The notes beneath the pieces were generated by a model. It was not told where the DNA came from and searched no databases. It was given only the letters and a program-made list of their open reading frames with translations. Source: Rutidosis leptorrhynchoides (Eukaryota; Streptophyta; Magnoliopsida; Asterales; Asteraceae). From it: a DNA stretch of 64,000 bases. This document shows positions 1 through 10,613 of this stretch, one piece after another. The DNA lies in the NCBI RefSeq assembly GCF_046630445.1, contig NC_092337.1:357298001-357362000 (forward strand), in the 5' to 3' direction. A program made the position numbers and the translations under genes. Numbering within the stretch: position 1 is the stretch's first letter; every line of letters begins with the position of its first letter.

Positions 1-250
1 TACTTGGAGACGCAGTCCACTCCACTTTGTCCGCAACATTATCAGAAAGCTTGAAAGGAGCTAAAAAGTTGTTCAACTCAACAAATTTGCTAGTATCAAA
101 AAGGGACAGTGGTTGCACAAGGCGCAGGTCCCAACCAATTTGGATTGACTCGACATCAGTAGGGGATCGAAAGCAATTAACAGCAGCATATTGGTCGTAA
201 CAGCAGTGAAACAAAGATGGACAATCGACTTTTAGGATATGACCCCACAA
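1..250 (-). pseudogene. LINE ORF2 C-terminal remnant (end of reverse transcriptase, before zf-RVT)
   Basis: Read on the minus strand this stretch gives pieces such as FRSPTDVESIQIGWDLRLVQ and, after a frame change, KLSDNVADKVEWTASPS. They fit the region of plant LINE ORF2 just before the zinc-binding reverse-transcriptase domain, where a D-x-x-W motif precedes a glycine-phenylalanine motif. It lies directly against the endonuclease start at about 268-500, so the reverse-transcriptase core is absent and an internal deletion is likely. At least one frameshift separates the pieces. The window edge cuts it off. The assignment is by motif memory. Confidence 0.5.
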
Positions 251-267
251 CATTTATTTGAACCGCT

Positions 268-500
268 TCAAAAGCATAATGTTTCCAAATTATTTCGAGA
301 ACGGGACGTGTTACTCCTTGTAACCATGGTCACTTGAATTGCAAGAAATTGTGCTTGGGAGAGGTTAATTAAAGAAACCCGCCATTCGGCCTCTCGATTT
401 GTACCGAGGTCCCGGGTATTCCATAAGGCGAGCTTCTTGGTTTTGGGGTGTTGGTGATCCGCCATATTCTTCATTAAAGCGTCGAAATTCTGCATCTCCT
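268..500 (-). pseudogene. LINE ORF2 N-terminus (apurinic endonuclease start)
   Basis: The minus-strand frame contains KLALWNTRDLGTN followed by SLINLSQAQFLAIQ. This matches the start of plant LINE endonucleases, typically a hydrophobic strand, N-x-R-G-L-G, a basic stretch and a strand ending F-L-x-I-Q-E-T. The glutamate of the usual IQET metal-site motif is replaced by valine here, and the frame closes at 268. The product would be inactive. Upstream it is continuous with the ORF1-like linker up to the Copia junction at 792. Confidence 0.6.
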
Positions 501-792
501 CTTTGAAGGTTAACTTTTTTGCACCAAATTGCTTGCCATTAATCTTGCTTTTTTGGAAGTTTGTTTCTTGCCCAACCACGTGATTAATTTCGCTATCCGT
601 ATCAAAGAAATCTGATAAATTAGGCACCTGATCGACCCGATCTTTACTTTTGGTTTTGATTTTCTTCTTATCTTTTTCAATAGTTGGGTGAGAGAAAAGT
701 TCTTGCGAATTCTCCTTAGGGATACATCGTGCCTTGATTTTTTCACAAGACTCCCTACAATTGTTTCCTACACATTGATCAGGAGCGTGAAC
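500..792 (-). pseudogene. LINE ORF1 C-terminal linker, downstream of the Copia insertion
   Basis: The minus-strand frame is rich in Lys, Glu, Asp and Ser and has a short cysteine pair (CVGNNCRESC). It has no recognised fold. It continues the frame found at 5819-6065 on the other side of the Copia element, and the five bases ATTGT are duplicated at 793-797 and 5814-5818. Low-complexity linkers between the RRM and the ORF end are usual in plant LINE ORF1. Part of the open frame recorded here runs into LTR sequence and is not native. Confidence 0.5.
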
Positions 793-797
793 ATTGT

Positions 798-1153
798 TGT
801 TAGGAAGAGAGGATCGCCTGGACGTTGAGAGATACAAATTTGAGAGAAAAACAACTCTATTACTCACAAGAATAGATTTACAGAGTATTACAAAACTCTT
901 ACAAAAAAAACTCTCAAAACTCACACACACTCTCAAGGTTGTGATTACACTTCTCTGAGTGATTTGGGATGATTTACAACTGAGGTTTGCACCTCTATTT
1001 ATAGTAAAAATTCTATGGCGGTGGAATGGTGTGAACGGAGAAGGTTGGCGGCCGTCATCGTCATCAACTTTGCTACCTCCATATGAGTTGTCAAGGTTGC
1101 CTACTTTGAATATCTAGAAGGTGGGCTTCTAGATTGTAGGCTGGAAATCTTCA
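798..1153 (-). repeat. Copia 3' LTR
   Basis: This 356-bp direct repeat of 5458-5813 begins TGTTAGGAAG on the plus strand and ends CTTCA. The flanking ATTGT at 793-797 is one half of the target duplication. It is the 3' LTR because the element reads leftward. About three mismatches separate it from its partner. Confidence 0.95.
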
Positions 1154-1168
1154 ATTCTCCCCCTCCAG
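1154..1168 (-). other. Copia polypurine tract
   Basis: Next to the inner edge of the 3' LTR the minus strand reads GGAGGGGGAGAAT. A purine run here primes plus-strand DNA synthesis in LTR retrotransposons. Confidence 0.85.
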
Positions 1169-3629
1169 CCGAATCCACAAACATTTCAGTTATGTCTCTG
1201 CATAACTCCAACTTCTCTCGAGTCACCACCTTTGTTAACATATCCGCAGGATTCTCCTTTGTATGGATCTTCACTAGTCTCAACAGTTGTCGATCAATTA
1301 CCTCGCGTATCCAATGATAGCGAATATCAATATGTTTTGTACGAGAATGGTACATGGAGTTCTTGCTCAAATCTATAGCACTTTGACTGTCACAATATAC
1401 CTTGTACTCCTTTTGCTTGATTCCAAATTCTTGAAGATAACGCTTTAACCACAACATTTCTTTTCCAGCTTCTGCGGCAGCAATATACTCTGCTTCAGTT
1501 GTGGATAATGCAACACACCTCTGTAGTCTTGACTGCCATGAAACAGCTCCCCCTGCAAAAGTGTAAATGAATCCTGAAGTAGATTTCCTACTATCAGGAT
1601 CTCCGGCCATATCCGCATCTGTATAGCCTTCCAAGATTGGATCAGCTCTCCCGTAACAAAGACATAGATTCTTTGTACCTTTAAGATATCTGAGAATCCA
1701 TTTTACCGCCTCCCAATGCTCTTTCCCGGGGTTCGAGAGAAAACGACTCACCGTTCCCACTGCATGAGCAATATCGGGCCTTGTACACACCATAGCATAC
1801 ATCAAACTTCCAACTGCTGAAGAATATGGTACTGAAGACATCTCCCCGATCTCTTCCTTGGATGAGGGACAAGAACTCTTGCTTAACTTGAAATGGTTAG
1901 CTAATGGAATGCTAACAGGTTTGGCATTGTTCATATTGAAACGTGAAAGCACTCGTTCAATATACTTCTCCTGAGATAGCCATAACCTTTTATTCTTCCT
2001 ATCTCGGGTAATCTGCATTCCCAAAATCTGTTGAGCCTGTCTTAAGTCTTTCATGTCAAAAGACTTAGAGAGTTCCTTCTTCAGCTGGTTGATCTTCGTT
2101 ACGTCTTTCCCTACGATCAAAATATCGTCTACATAAAGTAGAAGAGCAACGAAATCTCCTTCAGAAAACTTCTGAATGTAGACACACTCATCTGCTGCAG
2201 TTTTCTTGTACCCGTGACTCACCATGCACGAGTCAAACTTCTTGTACCACTGCCTAGGTGCCTGCTTCAAACCGTACAAACTTTCTTCAGCCTGCATACG
2301 AGGTTATCTCCTGAAACCTCAAAACCTTCTGGCTGCTCCATGTAAATTTCTTCATGTAAATCTCCATGAAGAAAAATAAGTTTGATTTTTATGCAGAGAA
2401 TCCATCTCATCCTGCATTGCGAGCAACCATTTTTCTTTATCCTTATGAGTTACTGCTACATGAAAACTCTCCTTTTCTCCATCTTCAGTAAGTAGAAGGT
2501 ACTCGGATTCTGGATATCTACTCGATGGAATCCGACCTCGTTCAGATCTACGAACTTCTGGAACATTCTGAGGAGATCCACCATCATCTTGACCTTGTGA
2601 TGGTGCTGGAACGTCTGGCATATGGGGTTGTGGCTCCCCCTGCTCAGCACCGTCATTTTCCTCATTATCTTCTACTTCTGGCATTTCTTCTTGCACTGAA
2701 AATTCATTTCTCATGAATGATTCCGTTGTTGCCTCTGGCACCTGAGCAGCAACATTTGACTTCTGAGATATTGTGGGCTTTTCAATATCTTCTATTGTCT
2801 GGCTTTCATGGAACACCACGTCCCTACTTCTGATCACCTTTTTCTCCTTTGGATCCCATAATCTGTATCCAAATTCTTCATCTCCATAGCCTATGAATAT
2901 GCATGGAGTGGTCCTTGCATCCAGCTTCTGCCTGAGTTCCTTAGATACATGTGCGTACGCCAAACATCCAAATACTCTTAAGTGAGAGTATGATGGATCC
3001 TTTCCAGACCAAAGTTTCTCCGGAACTTCAAAATTCAGTGGTACTGATGGAGATCGGTTGATCAAATAACAAGCGGCTCTGACTGCTTCTCCCCAGAATG
3101 GCTTTGGCAGCTTAGCCATACTGAGCATGCTCCGAACACGTTCCATGATTGTTCGGTTCATTCTTTCTGCTATACCATTATGTTAAGGGGTACGTGGGAC
3201 CGTCTTCTCATGTCGGATGCCATATGATCTGCAATAGGCATCGAACTGCCTGGAAGAGTATTCACCGCCGTTGTCGGATCGAAGACACTTTAACTTCTTT
3301 CCTGTCTCACGTTCTACCATGACATGGAACTGTTTGAAGTAATCGAACACCTGGTCCTTCGTCCGTAAGAAATATACCCACACCTTTCGAGAAGTATCAT
3401 CGATAAACGTCAGAAAGTATAGATTGCCGCCAATTGATTCAACCTCCAAGGGACCGCAAACATCAGAGTGTACCAGACTGGGTAACTCTGATTTTTTCGT
3501 TGAAGAGGAATTAAACGAGACTCTATGCTGCTTACCAAACAGACAATGATTGCAAGGATCTAGCGCAGCATCCTTGTCTACATTGATAAGCTTCTTCTTT
3601 ATTAGGGTAGACAACCCTTTCTCACTCAT
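1155..3629 (-). pseudogene. Copia integrase, reverse transcriptase and RNase H region
   Basis: From right to left: a pre-integrase zinc-binding part (3183-3629) and the integrase core and C-terminus (2352-3161) with RSDNGGEY. Then comes reverse transcriptase (about 1170-2297, which I place from QAPRQWYKKFD on) with the catalytic YVDDIL, and RNase H with STTEAEY, DSQSAID and HIDIRYHWIRE. The last motifs are typical of the Tork/Tnt1 lineage. The region is split into several open segments, so it is a fossil rather than an expressed polyprotein. Confidence 0.9.
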
Positions 3630-3659
3630 GTGACCGAGTCTCTGGTGCCATAAATTTTG

Positions 3660-4949
3660 TTAAGCCTCCTTTTCTGCAACATTAATACTGTCTGTGCAGA
3701 TCTTCACATGAGTCTTGTACAGTGTGCCACAAATGTGTCCTCGAGCGACTATCATAGCGCCTCTTGACAATTTCCATGTGCCTTTACTGAAATGACTATC
3801 ATAGCCCTGTTTGTCGAGAGCTATCCCAGAAAGTAAATTCAGCCGAAGATCTGGCACATGGCGGACATCCTTCAAAGTGATTGTGCTCCCGGAACTTGTG
3901 TTTATCTTGACATCACCAATTCCGACAATCTCAGCGGAACTGGAATTTCCCATCTTCACAATTCCAAAGTCACCAGTTTTGTATGTTGTGAAGTATTCCT
4001 TGTATGGAGTCACGTGGTAGGAAGCTGCAGTATCTACCACCCATTCGGTTTCTTCTCGTGAGACGTGAAGGCATGTCTCATCATGGGTTGAACAATAAGC
4101 TACATCACCAGAGATAGTCACTAATGTTTCTCCACCCTTATTCTTCGGCTGTGAACTGCTTTGACCTTGTTCCTCTTTTAATCTATAGCAGTTCTTCTTC
4201 ATATATCCCTCTAATCCACAATGATGGCATTTATATGTTGGTTTTCTGCCATCAGCTGACCTGCCCCTGCTCTTGCTTCTGCCTCTCCATTTATTTTTGC
4301 TACTCATTCGCTGTCTCCCCCGATTCTCTGTGACAAAGGCATGGGTCTGATCTGTGCCCATGTCCTTTCTCCTTGCCTCTTCACTGAATAGGGCATCCTT
4401 GACCATTGACATGGTAAGTTTGCCATTCGGGGCTGAGTTGCTGAGTGTTACTACCAGCATTTCCCAACTATCGAGAAGGGAACTAAGTAGCAGTAGCGCC
4501 TGAACTTCATCGCCAAGCGGCATCTCTACAGACGATAACTGGTTAACCAAGCTCTGGAACTTACTGGTATGCTCGGCAACTGAAGTTCCACTTTTGAGCT
4601 TCATGTTGACTACACGCCTCATCAGCAGGGCTTTATTCCGAGCAGTCTTGGCCTGGTACATGTCCTCCAACTTTTTCCAGAGGACATATGCGTCTGTCTC
4701 TTGTGCAACATGGTGGAAGACACTATGATCAATCCATTGACGGATCTGACCAATAGTTTTTCGGTTTGATTTCTTCCACTCTTTCTCTTTGGCAGAATCA
4801 GGGTTTATACCCTTCAATTCAATAGGATCGAACAAATCCTTACAGCTGAGGAGATCTTCCATTCGAGGTTTCCACAGCGTGTAGTTTGTGGCTGTGAGCA
4901 TAATCATAGCTCCGAAAGATGATGTTGACTCTTCTGTGGACATTATCAC
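3660..4949 (-). pseudogene. Copia gag and protease region
   Basis: This 429-residue frame starts MIMSTEESTSSFG. It has a UBN2-type Copia gag core with LWKKLEDMYQ around residue 90 and a basic stretch with a zinc-knuckle-like segment around residues 238-255. A protease-like segment (WVVDTAASYHVT) lies near residue 305. Gag proteins form the virus-like particle that encloses the RNA. It starts about 500 bp inside the 5' LTR, as expected. It belongs to the broken copy above. Confidence 0.9.
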
Positions 4950-5439
4950 CTTACAAATAATTTTTCAACACAAACGGGGTTGAATTGTAGAAAACAGAGA
5001 TCACCGTTACATCCAGAACGGTTGAAAATGGTGGAATAGACACTTCACGGCTTAAATTCCACTTACGGGGCAAAATTATAATTTTTATAAACTTCAGGGA
5101 CCAAAAAAATGAAATTCTGAAAATTTCAGGGACCAAATTGTAAAATTTCAGTAACGCTACAGTACCGCTACAGTACTGCTACAGTGACATGCTACAGTAC
5201 CGCCACTGCTACAGTGAATTGCTACAGTGATCGTCTTCTTAGGCGAAAATTCCGGCACCGGTCGTCTTCTCCGGCGAGTTGACCAAACTTTGACCGCGTT
5301 TTCTGGGCTCGTTATAACTCCGTTTAAGTCGCCGTTTTTTGCGTTGGACTCGGTTCGACGAGACGAATCCAATGGTACACTCAAAATTGAATTTTGAGAG
5401 AACTTCAGAAGACCCAAAAACTCAACCAACGTCTCTAAC

Positions 5440-5457
5440 TAAGCTCTTGATACCACT
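5440..5457 (-). other. Copia primer binding site (tRNA-Met type)
   Basis: Directly inside the 5' LTR the minus strand reads TGGTATCAAGAGC. This resembles the complement of the initiator tRNA-Met 3' end used by most Copia elements. Confidence 0.85.
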
Positions 5458-5813
5458 TGTTAGGAAGAGAGGATCGCCTGGACGTTGGGAGATACAAATT
5501 TGAGAGAAAAACAACTTTGTTACTCACAAGAATAGATTTACAGAGTATTACAAAACTCTTACAAAAAAAACTCTCAAAACTCACACACACTCTCAAGGTT
5601 GTGATTACACTTCTCTGAGTGATTTGGGATGATTTACAACTGAGGTTTGCACCTCTATTTATAGTAAAAATTCTATGGCGGTGGAATGGTGTGAACGGAG
5701 AAGGTTGGCGGCCGTCATCGTCATCAACTTTGCTACCTCCATATGAGTTGTCAAGGTTGCCTACTTTGAATATCTAGAAGGTGGGCTTCTAGATTGTAGG
5801 CTGGAAATCTTCA
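5458..5813 (-). repeat. Copia 5' LTR
   Basis: This 356-bp copy matches 798-1153 with about three mismatches. It is followed by the second ATTGT at 5814-5818. On the minus strand it would hold promoter and leader. A TATTTATAG box is visible near 5656. Confidence 0.95.
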
Positions 5814-5818
5814 ATTGT

Positions 5819-6191
5819 TTATGTCTATAAGCTTTGAAGCATAAGTTTCAGAGATGTTTTTGAAAGACAGGGTTTTTGCAGGCGAAAAATTGGAACATTT
5901 GTGAGAAGTGGAAGGGTTTTTTGGGGATAACTGAGTAAGGATAGGATAGTCATTTATGTTGAGATTAAAAGGCAGTTTTTGAGGGGTGGGTTGACTAGCC
6001 GAAAGTGACCTGTACCTTTCCTGTAACTTGTCTTGTACACTATCTTTATTTTTGGAAGAAAACAAAGACCTTTGATATCATTTGCTGCTTTTTCCTTTTC
6101 ATTGAAAATAGCTTTTGTGACTTTTTCCATTGAGTAGTGTATTTCTTTTGGTTCCTCTAACACATCTGGTTTGTTGATCTTGACAGGAGTA
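5819..6191 (-). pseudogene. LINE ORF1 linker between the Copia and Harbinger insertions
   Basis: The minus-strand frame from 6191 reads TPVKINKPDVLEEPKEIHYS and continues to about 6065. It then shifts frame once and runs on as a Ser, Pro and Lys-rich stretch to the Copia junction. It is the middle part of the LINE ORF1, with no domain I recognise. The frame to its right resumes at 8410 beyond the Harbinger element, where removing the element and one TTA copy would leave the frame open. Confidence 0.55.
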
Positions 6192-6469
6192 TTAGACCCC
6201 TTGTATCGATCAATCAACAACGGCGTGGGAGGGTGATGTGGAACCCAGCGCCGCCCCTCTCCGCCGTATCGAGGCGTTGCTGAGGCCAAAAACTGGGGCG
6301 TGAGTGGGGCACCAACGGGTCTAGCGACGGAGTGGGTGAGGTTTGGTGATACACGTGGCCGTTGGTGGTTGGTGGGAGTCAATGTTTGAGCCGTTGCAAA
6401 ATCAAACGGATAAATATATATCCGTTGCAAATTTAATGAATTTTAATAATAAATAATTTATATTTACTT

Positions 6470-6490
6470 ATATATATATATATAAACACC
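6470..6490 (+). promoter_or_regulatory. Likely TATA region of the Harbinger ORF
   Basis: The run TATATATATATATAAACACC lies about 70-90 bp before the ATG at 6559 and is followed by an ACAC/TTC-rich leader. It is the only TATA-like site near the start. The same run could be a plain microsatellite. Confidence 0.4.
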
Positions 6491-6558
6491 ACTACACTCT
6501 TCACAAACACACTTCTTCTACACTTATCCTACAATTCATATTTTTTTTTATAAAAAAA

Positions 6559-6805
6559 ATGTCTAATCCAAACACTCAATTCAATTTGCAAGATGATAAT
6601 GAAGATCCCCGAACACCACTTAACCAAACCGGTTCGTTTTCAAATCTTATGGTGTTCGTTCGAACAAATACTCCCGGATTAGCATCCCCACCACTCCAAA
6701 CACCTAGTCCTCAACAAATTGCCAATATGTCTAGAAATATATTCGGGTTCAATCAACCGTTAGTTCCGCTAAATTTTGAACAACAACAACAATGGGCTCT
6801 TTTTC

Positions 6806-6837
<32 letters not shown>

Positions 6838-7026
6838 CTTTATCAAATGCGTTCGCAAGAAACATTGACCCAACAAATTCCAATCCAACGAATGCAATTG
6901 CGAGATGAAGAATCACAAGAACAACAACTTCAAGTTCGTCAATCTCAAACACGGGAAACGCGAAAACACCGCAAAAAAGATAAAGGTTATTATATAATTA
7001 TAAATTATTATGATTATTAGCTACTG

Positions 7027-7108
<82 letters not shown>

Positions 7109-8078
7109 TATTATTATTAAGTATATTTATTTATATATATTAGCTACTGTTAGTATATATTTATATAAATTTATATTTATTATTATTATTTTTATTAATA
7201 ATATGTTTATAAAATTATATAGGGAAAGCGGTGGAAGGTACGTCGAGGAAACAAAAAATGTGGTCACAACAAGAGATTTTGTGGTTGGCGAAATGTTTTT
7301 GTGATGCTTCGGAGAATCCAATTGTTGGTCGATCACAAAAGCAAAAAAGTTTTTGGGGCACGGTTATGGAAAAGTTTAATGAAAATGTAGAAGGTTGGGT
7401 ACGTCATGAAGATTCGCTATCTTCAAAATGGAGAGATGTCAACAAGGCGTGTATGGAGTTTTTGCCTATCTTTAACGATATAAAGGATCATTGGCAAAGT
7501 GGAGCTAATTGACGATGACGTTTACCACTCTGCGGAGCAATCATATTCTAGTCAATATGATAAACAATTTCCTCATAAGGAAGCATTTTTTTTTCTTGAA
7601 AACACATCCAAAGTGGAATGTTCCTAATGATCCGGTTGCAAGAGTTCAAAAACCTGTTGTCGATGTTGATGAGGTAGGGGAAAGTCAAGGAGATCCGGTA
7701 TGACTTTCCCAAGACTTTGAGGCGGAGTTATTTGGGGATGTACCAATGACACGTCCAATGGGACGTGATAAAGCAAAGAAAGCCCGAAAGAAATCGGCTT
7801 CTTCGGACGCAGGAGCGTCATCTCGTGGTCGGAGTTCGAGTTCGTCAAGGGTGGACGAATATTTGAGGCAAATGGTCGTGGACAAGAAAAGTGCGATTGA
7901 TAAATTTAATGAATTTTGTACTATGCAAACCGCACTTACACAATTTGATGTGTTGGGGAAATCTTCTAGAGATTTTGAGGACCCGGAGGACGTGATTCGT
8001 CTTCAAAATTTTAAAAAGATGATTCGTGGCAAATTGAAGGATGACTTGAACATTGACAACATCCCGAACACCGATTAG
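6559..8078 (+). pseudogene. Harbinger ORF1: Myb/SANT-like protein, two exons, disabled
   Basis: Exon 1 (6559-6985) encodes a Gln-rich arm with a pure polyglutamine run near residue 84. A GT-AG intron (6986-7222) holds an (ATT)n array. Exon 2 begins at 7223 and has a Myb/SANT-like region, with MWSQQEILWLAKCF, the motif ENPIVGRSQKQKSFW and a conserved SSKWRDVN. The C-terminal part (7746-8078) with RPMGRDKAKKA matches the NAM-associated C-terminal domain common in these proteins. One frameshift near 7508 and one stop near 7701 break it. The family's role is DNA binding at the element ends and nuclear import of the transposase. Confidence 0.85.
7027..7112. repeat. (ATT)n microsatellite in the Harbinger intron
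   Basis: About 28 near-perfect ATT units lie within the predicted intron 6986-7222. Confidence 0.95.
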
Positions 8079-8409
8079 TTTATGTTTGTTCGTCTTTAGT
8101 TTATGAATTTAATTTATGTACCTTTTTTAACTATTTAATTATGTATTTTTTTTTATTTGTTAAGATGTCATTTTAATTATTCAAATTATGTTACATTTTT
8201 TTTCTACTTATTTAAATAAAACAAATCATTAAAAAACAAAAAAAAATAAAAATTAAACGCCACGTCAGCATTCCACTAACCCACTCACACCACCAACCCA
8301 CAACACCACTACTCCACACAACTAACCCACACGTCCTAGTCATCAAAAAAGCTCAAAAAGCAACCCACGCCCCCAACCCACCCACACACCACCACTACAA
8401 ATAGTCTTA

Positions 8410-9361
8410 TAATTAGAATTCAAAAGTTCGCCTGTAACGTCTACTTCTCCTTCCGGCAAAAATTCCGGCTACACATATTGAAATTCCGGCAGAGAAGACT
8501 TTTTTTGATTCTCAATCTTTTGTTCTTCCATAGCCTTAATAGTATATTGAAGAACCTCATTATACTCTTCAATAATATTATCATGGACAATCTAGATCAA
8601 ATCATCTGGACACAATTCTTCAACCCATAAATTACAAGTAGTAACGTTTGCCACATTTGCTTCGACATATTTTTGGATGAAACCCGGATCATTGATTTCG
8701 ACTAAGGCATACATTATATCGGCTTGAGAAAGGTTATACGAGTTATGATCGATATGTAACACTCTGCCGAAGTTCTTGGCCACCTCGATTGTTCAATTTG
8801 GTGAGCAACAGTCATACGGTATACCCTTAATCATCACCTTTGAAATTATGAAGAACTTGTTCTTTCTTTGTACCATGGGAATAACCTCCATAAATTCTAA
8901 CTCATTCATTGTAGGACCCATCGTCATTCTTTGGTAGCTTTGTTCATCTCTACATTGAACGATGTAAGCATACGATCCCCAAGCTGAGATTGATTTAATG
9001 GCTATGTATCGACTTTTTAGCCACTTGAATAACTTGAGGGCCTTGATTGGTTGTTTATCAATGATTATGGCTGTTAGAGATAACCTATCACATGTTTCTT
9101 GATTGGAAGATAGATTGATATTTGTGGTAGGCGAGTTTGGTTCTTGGAAAGAGGGAGATGAGTAGTCATTTGGATTTATCTTGACATTCAATTCATTCTT
9201 TGCAAACCCTACAAAGATGGATCTTCCGTTGATTACCTTCCCATTCATTCTTGAAACAACGTAAGCTGCCTGGATCGTATTCTCAAATTTGACGAAAGCG
9301 AACGATCGATCTTGCTTCCATTAAATCCCTTGAATAGTGCCAAATTTATGAAAAACATTGT
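8410..9361 (-). pseudogene. LINE ORF1: second half of RRM and following domain
   Basis: The minus strand shows the RNP1-like motif RSFAFVKFENTIQAAYVVSR and then the last RRM strand (GRSIFVGFAK). A second globular region follows (LFKWLKSRYIAIKSISAWGS, then MEVIPMVQRKNKFFIISKV), as in RRM-bearing LINE ORF1 proteins of eudicots. Stops interrupt it near 9326, 8793, 8592 and 8470, all in one frame, so decay here is mainly by point changes. It is bounded by the gypsy insertion at 9367 and the Harbinger insertion at 8406. Confidence 0.7.
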
Positions 9362-10469
9362 TGATATGTAGAGACCCGTCCTAATCCATCCGGACAAAGT
9401 CCGTATTGATTATAAACGATTCACAATAGTTGAATACATCGCGAGGTACTTGACCTCTATATGATACATTTTACAAACATTGCATTCGTTTTTGAAAAGA
9501 TAATATTTCATTACATCGGAAATTGACGGCATGCATACCATTTCATAATATATCTAACTATAATTGACCTAATCTGTCATTTAATTAATAATAATCTCTA
9601 ATGAACTCAACGACTTGAATGCAACGTCTTTTGAAATATGCCATGAATGACTCCAAGTAATATCTTTAAAATGAGCAAATGCACAGCGGAAGATTTCTTT
9701 AACATCTGAGAATAAACATGCTTTAAAGTGTCAATCAAAAGGTTGGTGAGTTCATTAGTCTAACATAAATAATCATTTCCATCATTTTAATAGACCACAA
9801 GATTTTCATTTCTCATAAATATACGTCCCATGCACAGAGACAAAAATAATCATTCATATGGATTGAACACCTGGTAACCGACATTAACAAGATGCATATA
9901 AAAATATCCCCTATCATTCCGGGACACCCTTCGGATATGATATAAATTTCGAAGTACTAAAGCATCCGGTACTTTGGATGGGGTTTGTTAGGCCCAATAG
10001 ATATATCTTTAGGATTCGCGTCAATTAGGGTGTCTGTTCCCTAATTCTTAGATTACCAGACTTAATAAAAAGGGGCATATTCGGTTTAATAATTCAACCA
10101 TAGAATGTAGTTTCGATTACTTGTGTCTATTTCGTAAAACAATTATAAAAGCAGCGCATGTATTCTCAGTCCCAAAAATATATATATAACAAAAGCATTT
10201 AAAAAGGGAGTAATGAAACTCACAGTAATGTATTTTGTAGTAAAAATACATATAACGATATTGATCAACAAAACAATGCATGGTTGTCCTCGGATTCACG
10301 AACCTATTATTCAATCATGTATATTAATACTTGTAATGGTAATTCGAACAAATATATATAAATTTATTAGTTGTATATTTTTTATATTAATAATATATAT
10401 GTTTCATAGATTCATGTTGTTATATAAAATATAAATTTTCGTTATGTTATATGTATTAAATATATTTTA

Positions 10470-10613
<144 letters not shown>

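Larger units (their letters stand above)
798..5813 (-). mobile_element. Copia LTR retrotransposon, Tork/Tnt1-like, broken copy
   Basis: Two 356-bp LTRs start TG and end CA and are flanked by the 5-bp duplication ATTGT (793-797 and 5814-5818). On the minus strand the order is 5' LTR, tRNA-Met primer site, gag, protease, integrase, reverse transcriptase, RNase H, polypurine tract and 3' LTR. Integrase before reverse transcriptase is the Copia order. The LTRs differ at about three positions by eye, so insertion was recent, roughly 0.3 million years at a grass-derived rate. The copy carries a few breaks and looks non-functional. It sits in the LINE ORF1 linker. Confidence 0.95.
6195..8406 (+). 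mobile_element. PIF/Harbinger element carrying only the Myb-like ORF
   Basis: The 3-bp duplication TTA lies at 6192-6194 and 8407-8409. The ends are imperfect inverted repeats: GACCCCTTGTA at the left, and GACTATTTGTA read inward from the right. TTA duplications and a two-gene layout (Myb-like ORF plus DDE transposase) define PIF/Harbinger. Only the Myb-like ORF is present in this 2.2-kb copy, and no transposase is visible. It depends on transposase supplied elsewhere. It sits inside the LINE ORF1. Confidence 0.85.

Noticed and set aside
268-936. 222-codon minus-strand frame
   Set aside because: Its first part is Copia LTR and the rest is LINE sequence, so it is a chance junction frame.
5954-6430. 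158-codon minus-strand frame spanning the Harbinger left end
   Set aside because: Its first two thirds are read across the Harbinger end and its last third is LINE ORF1. It is a chance fusion of two elements.
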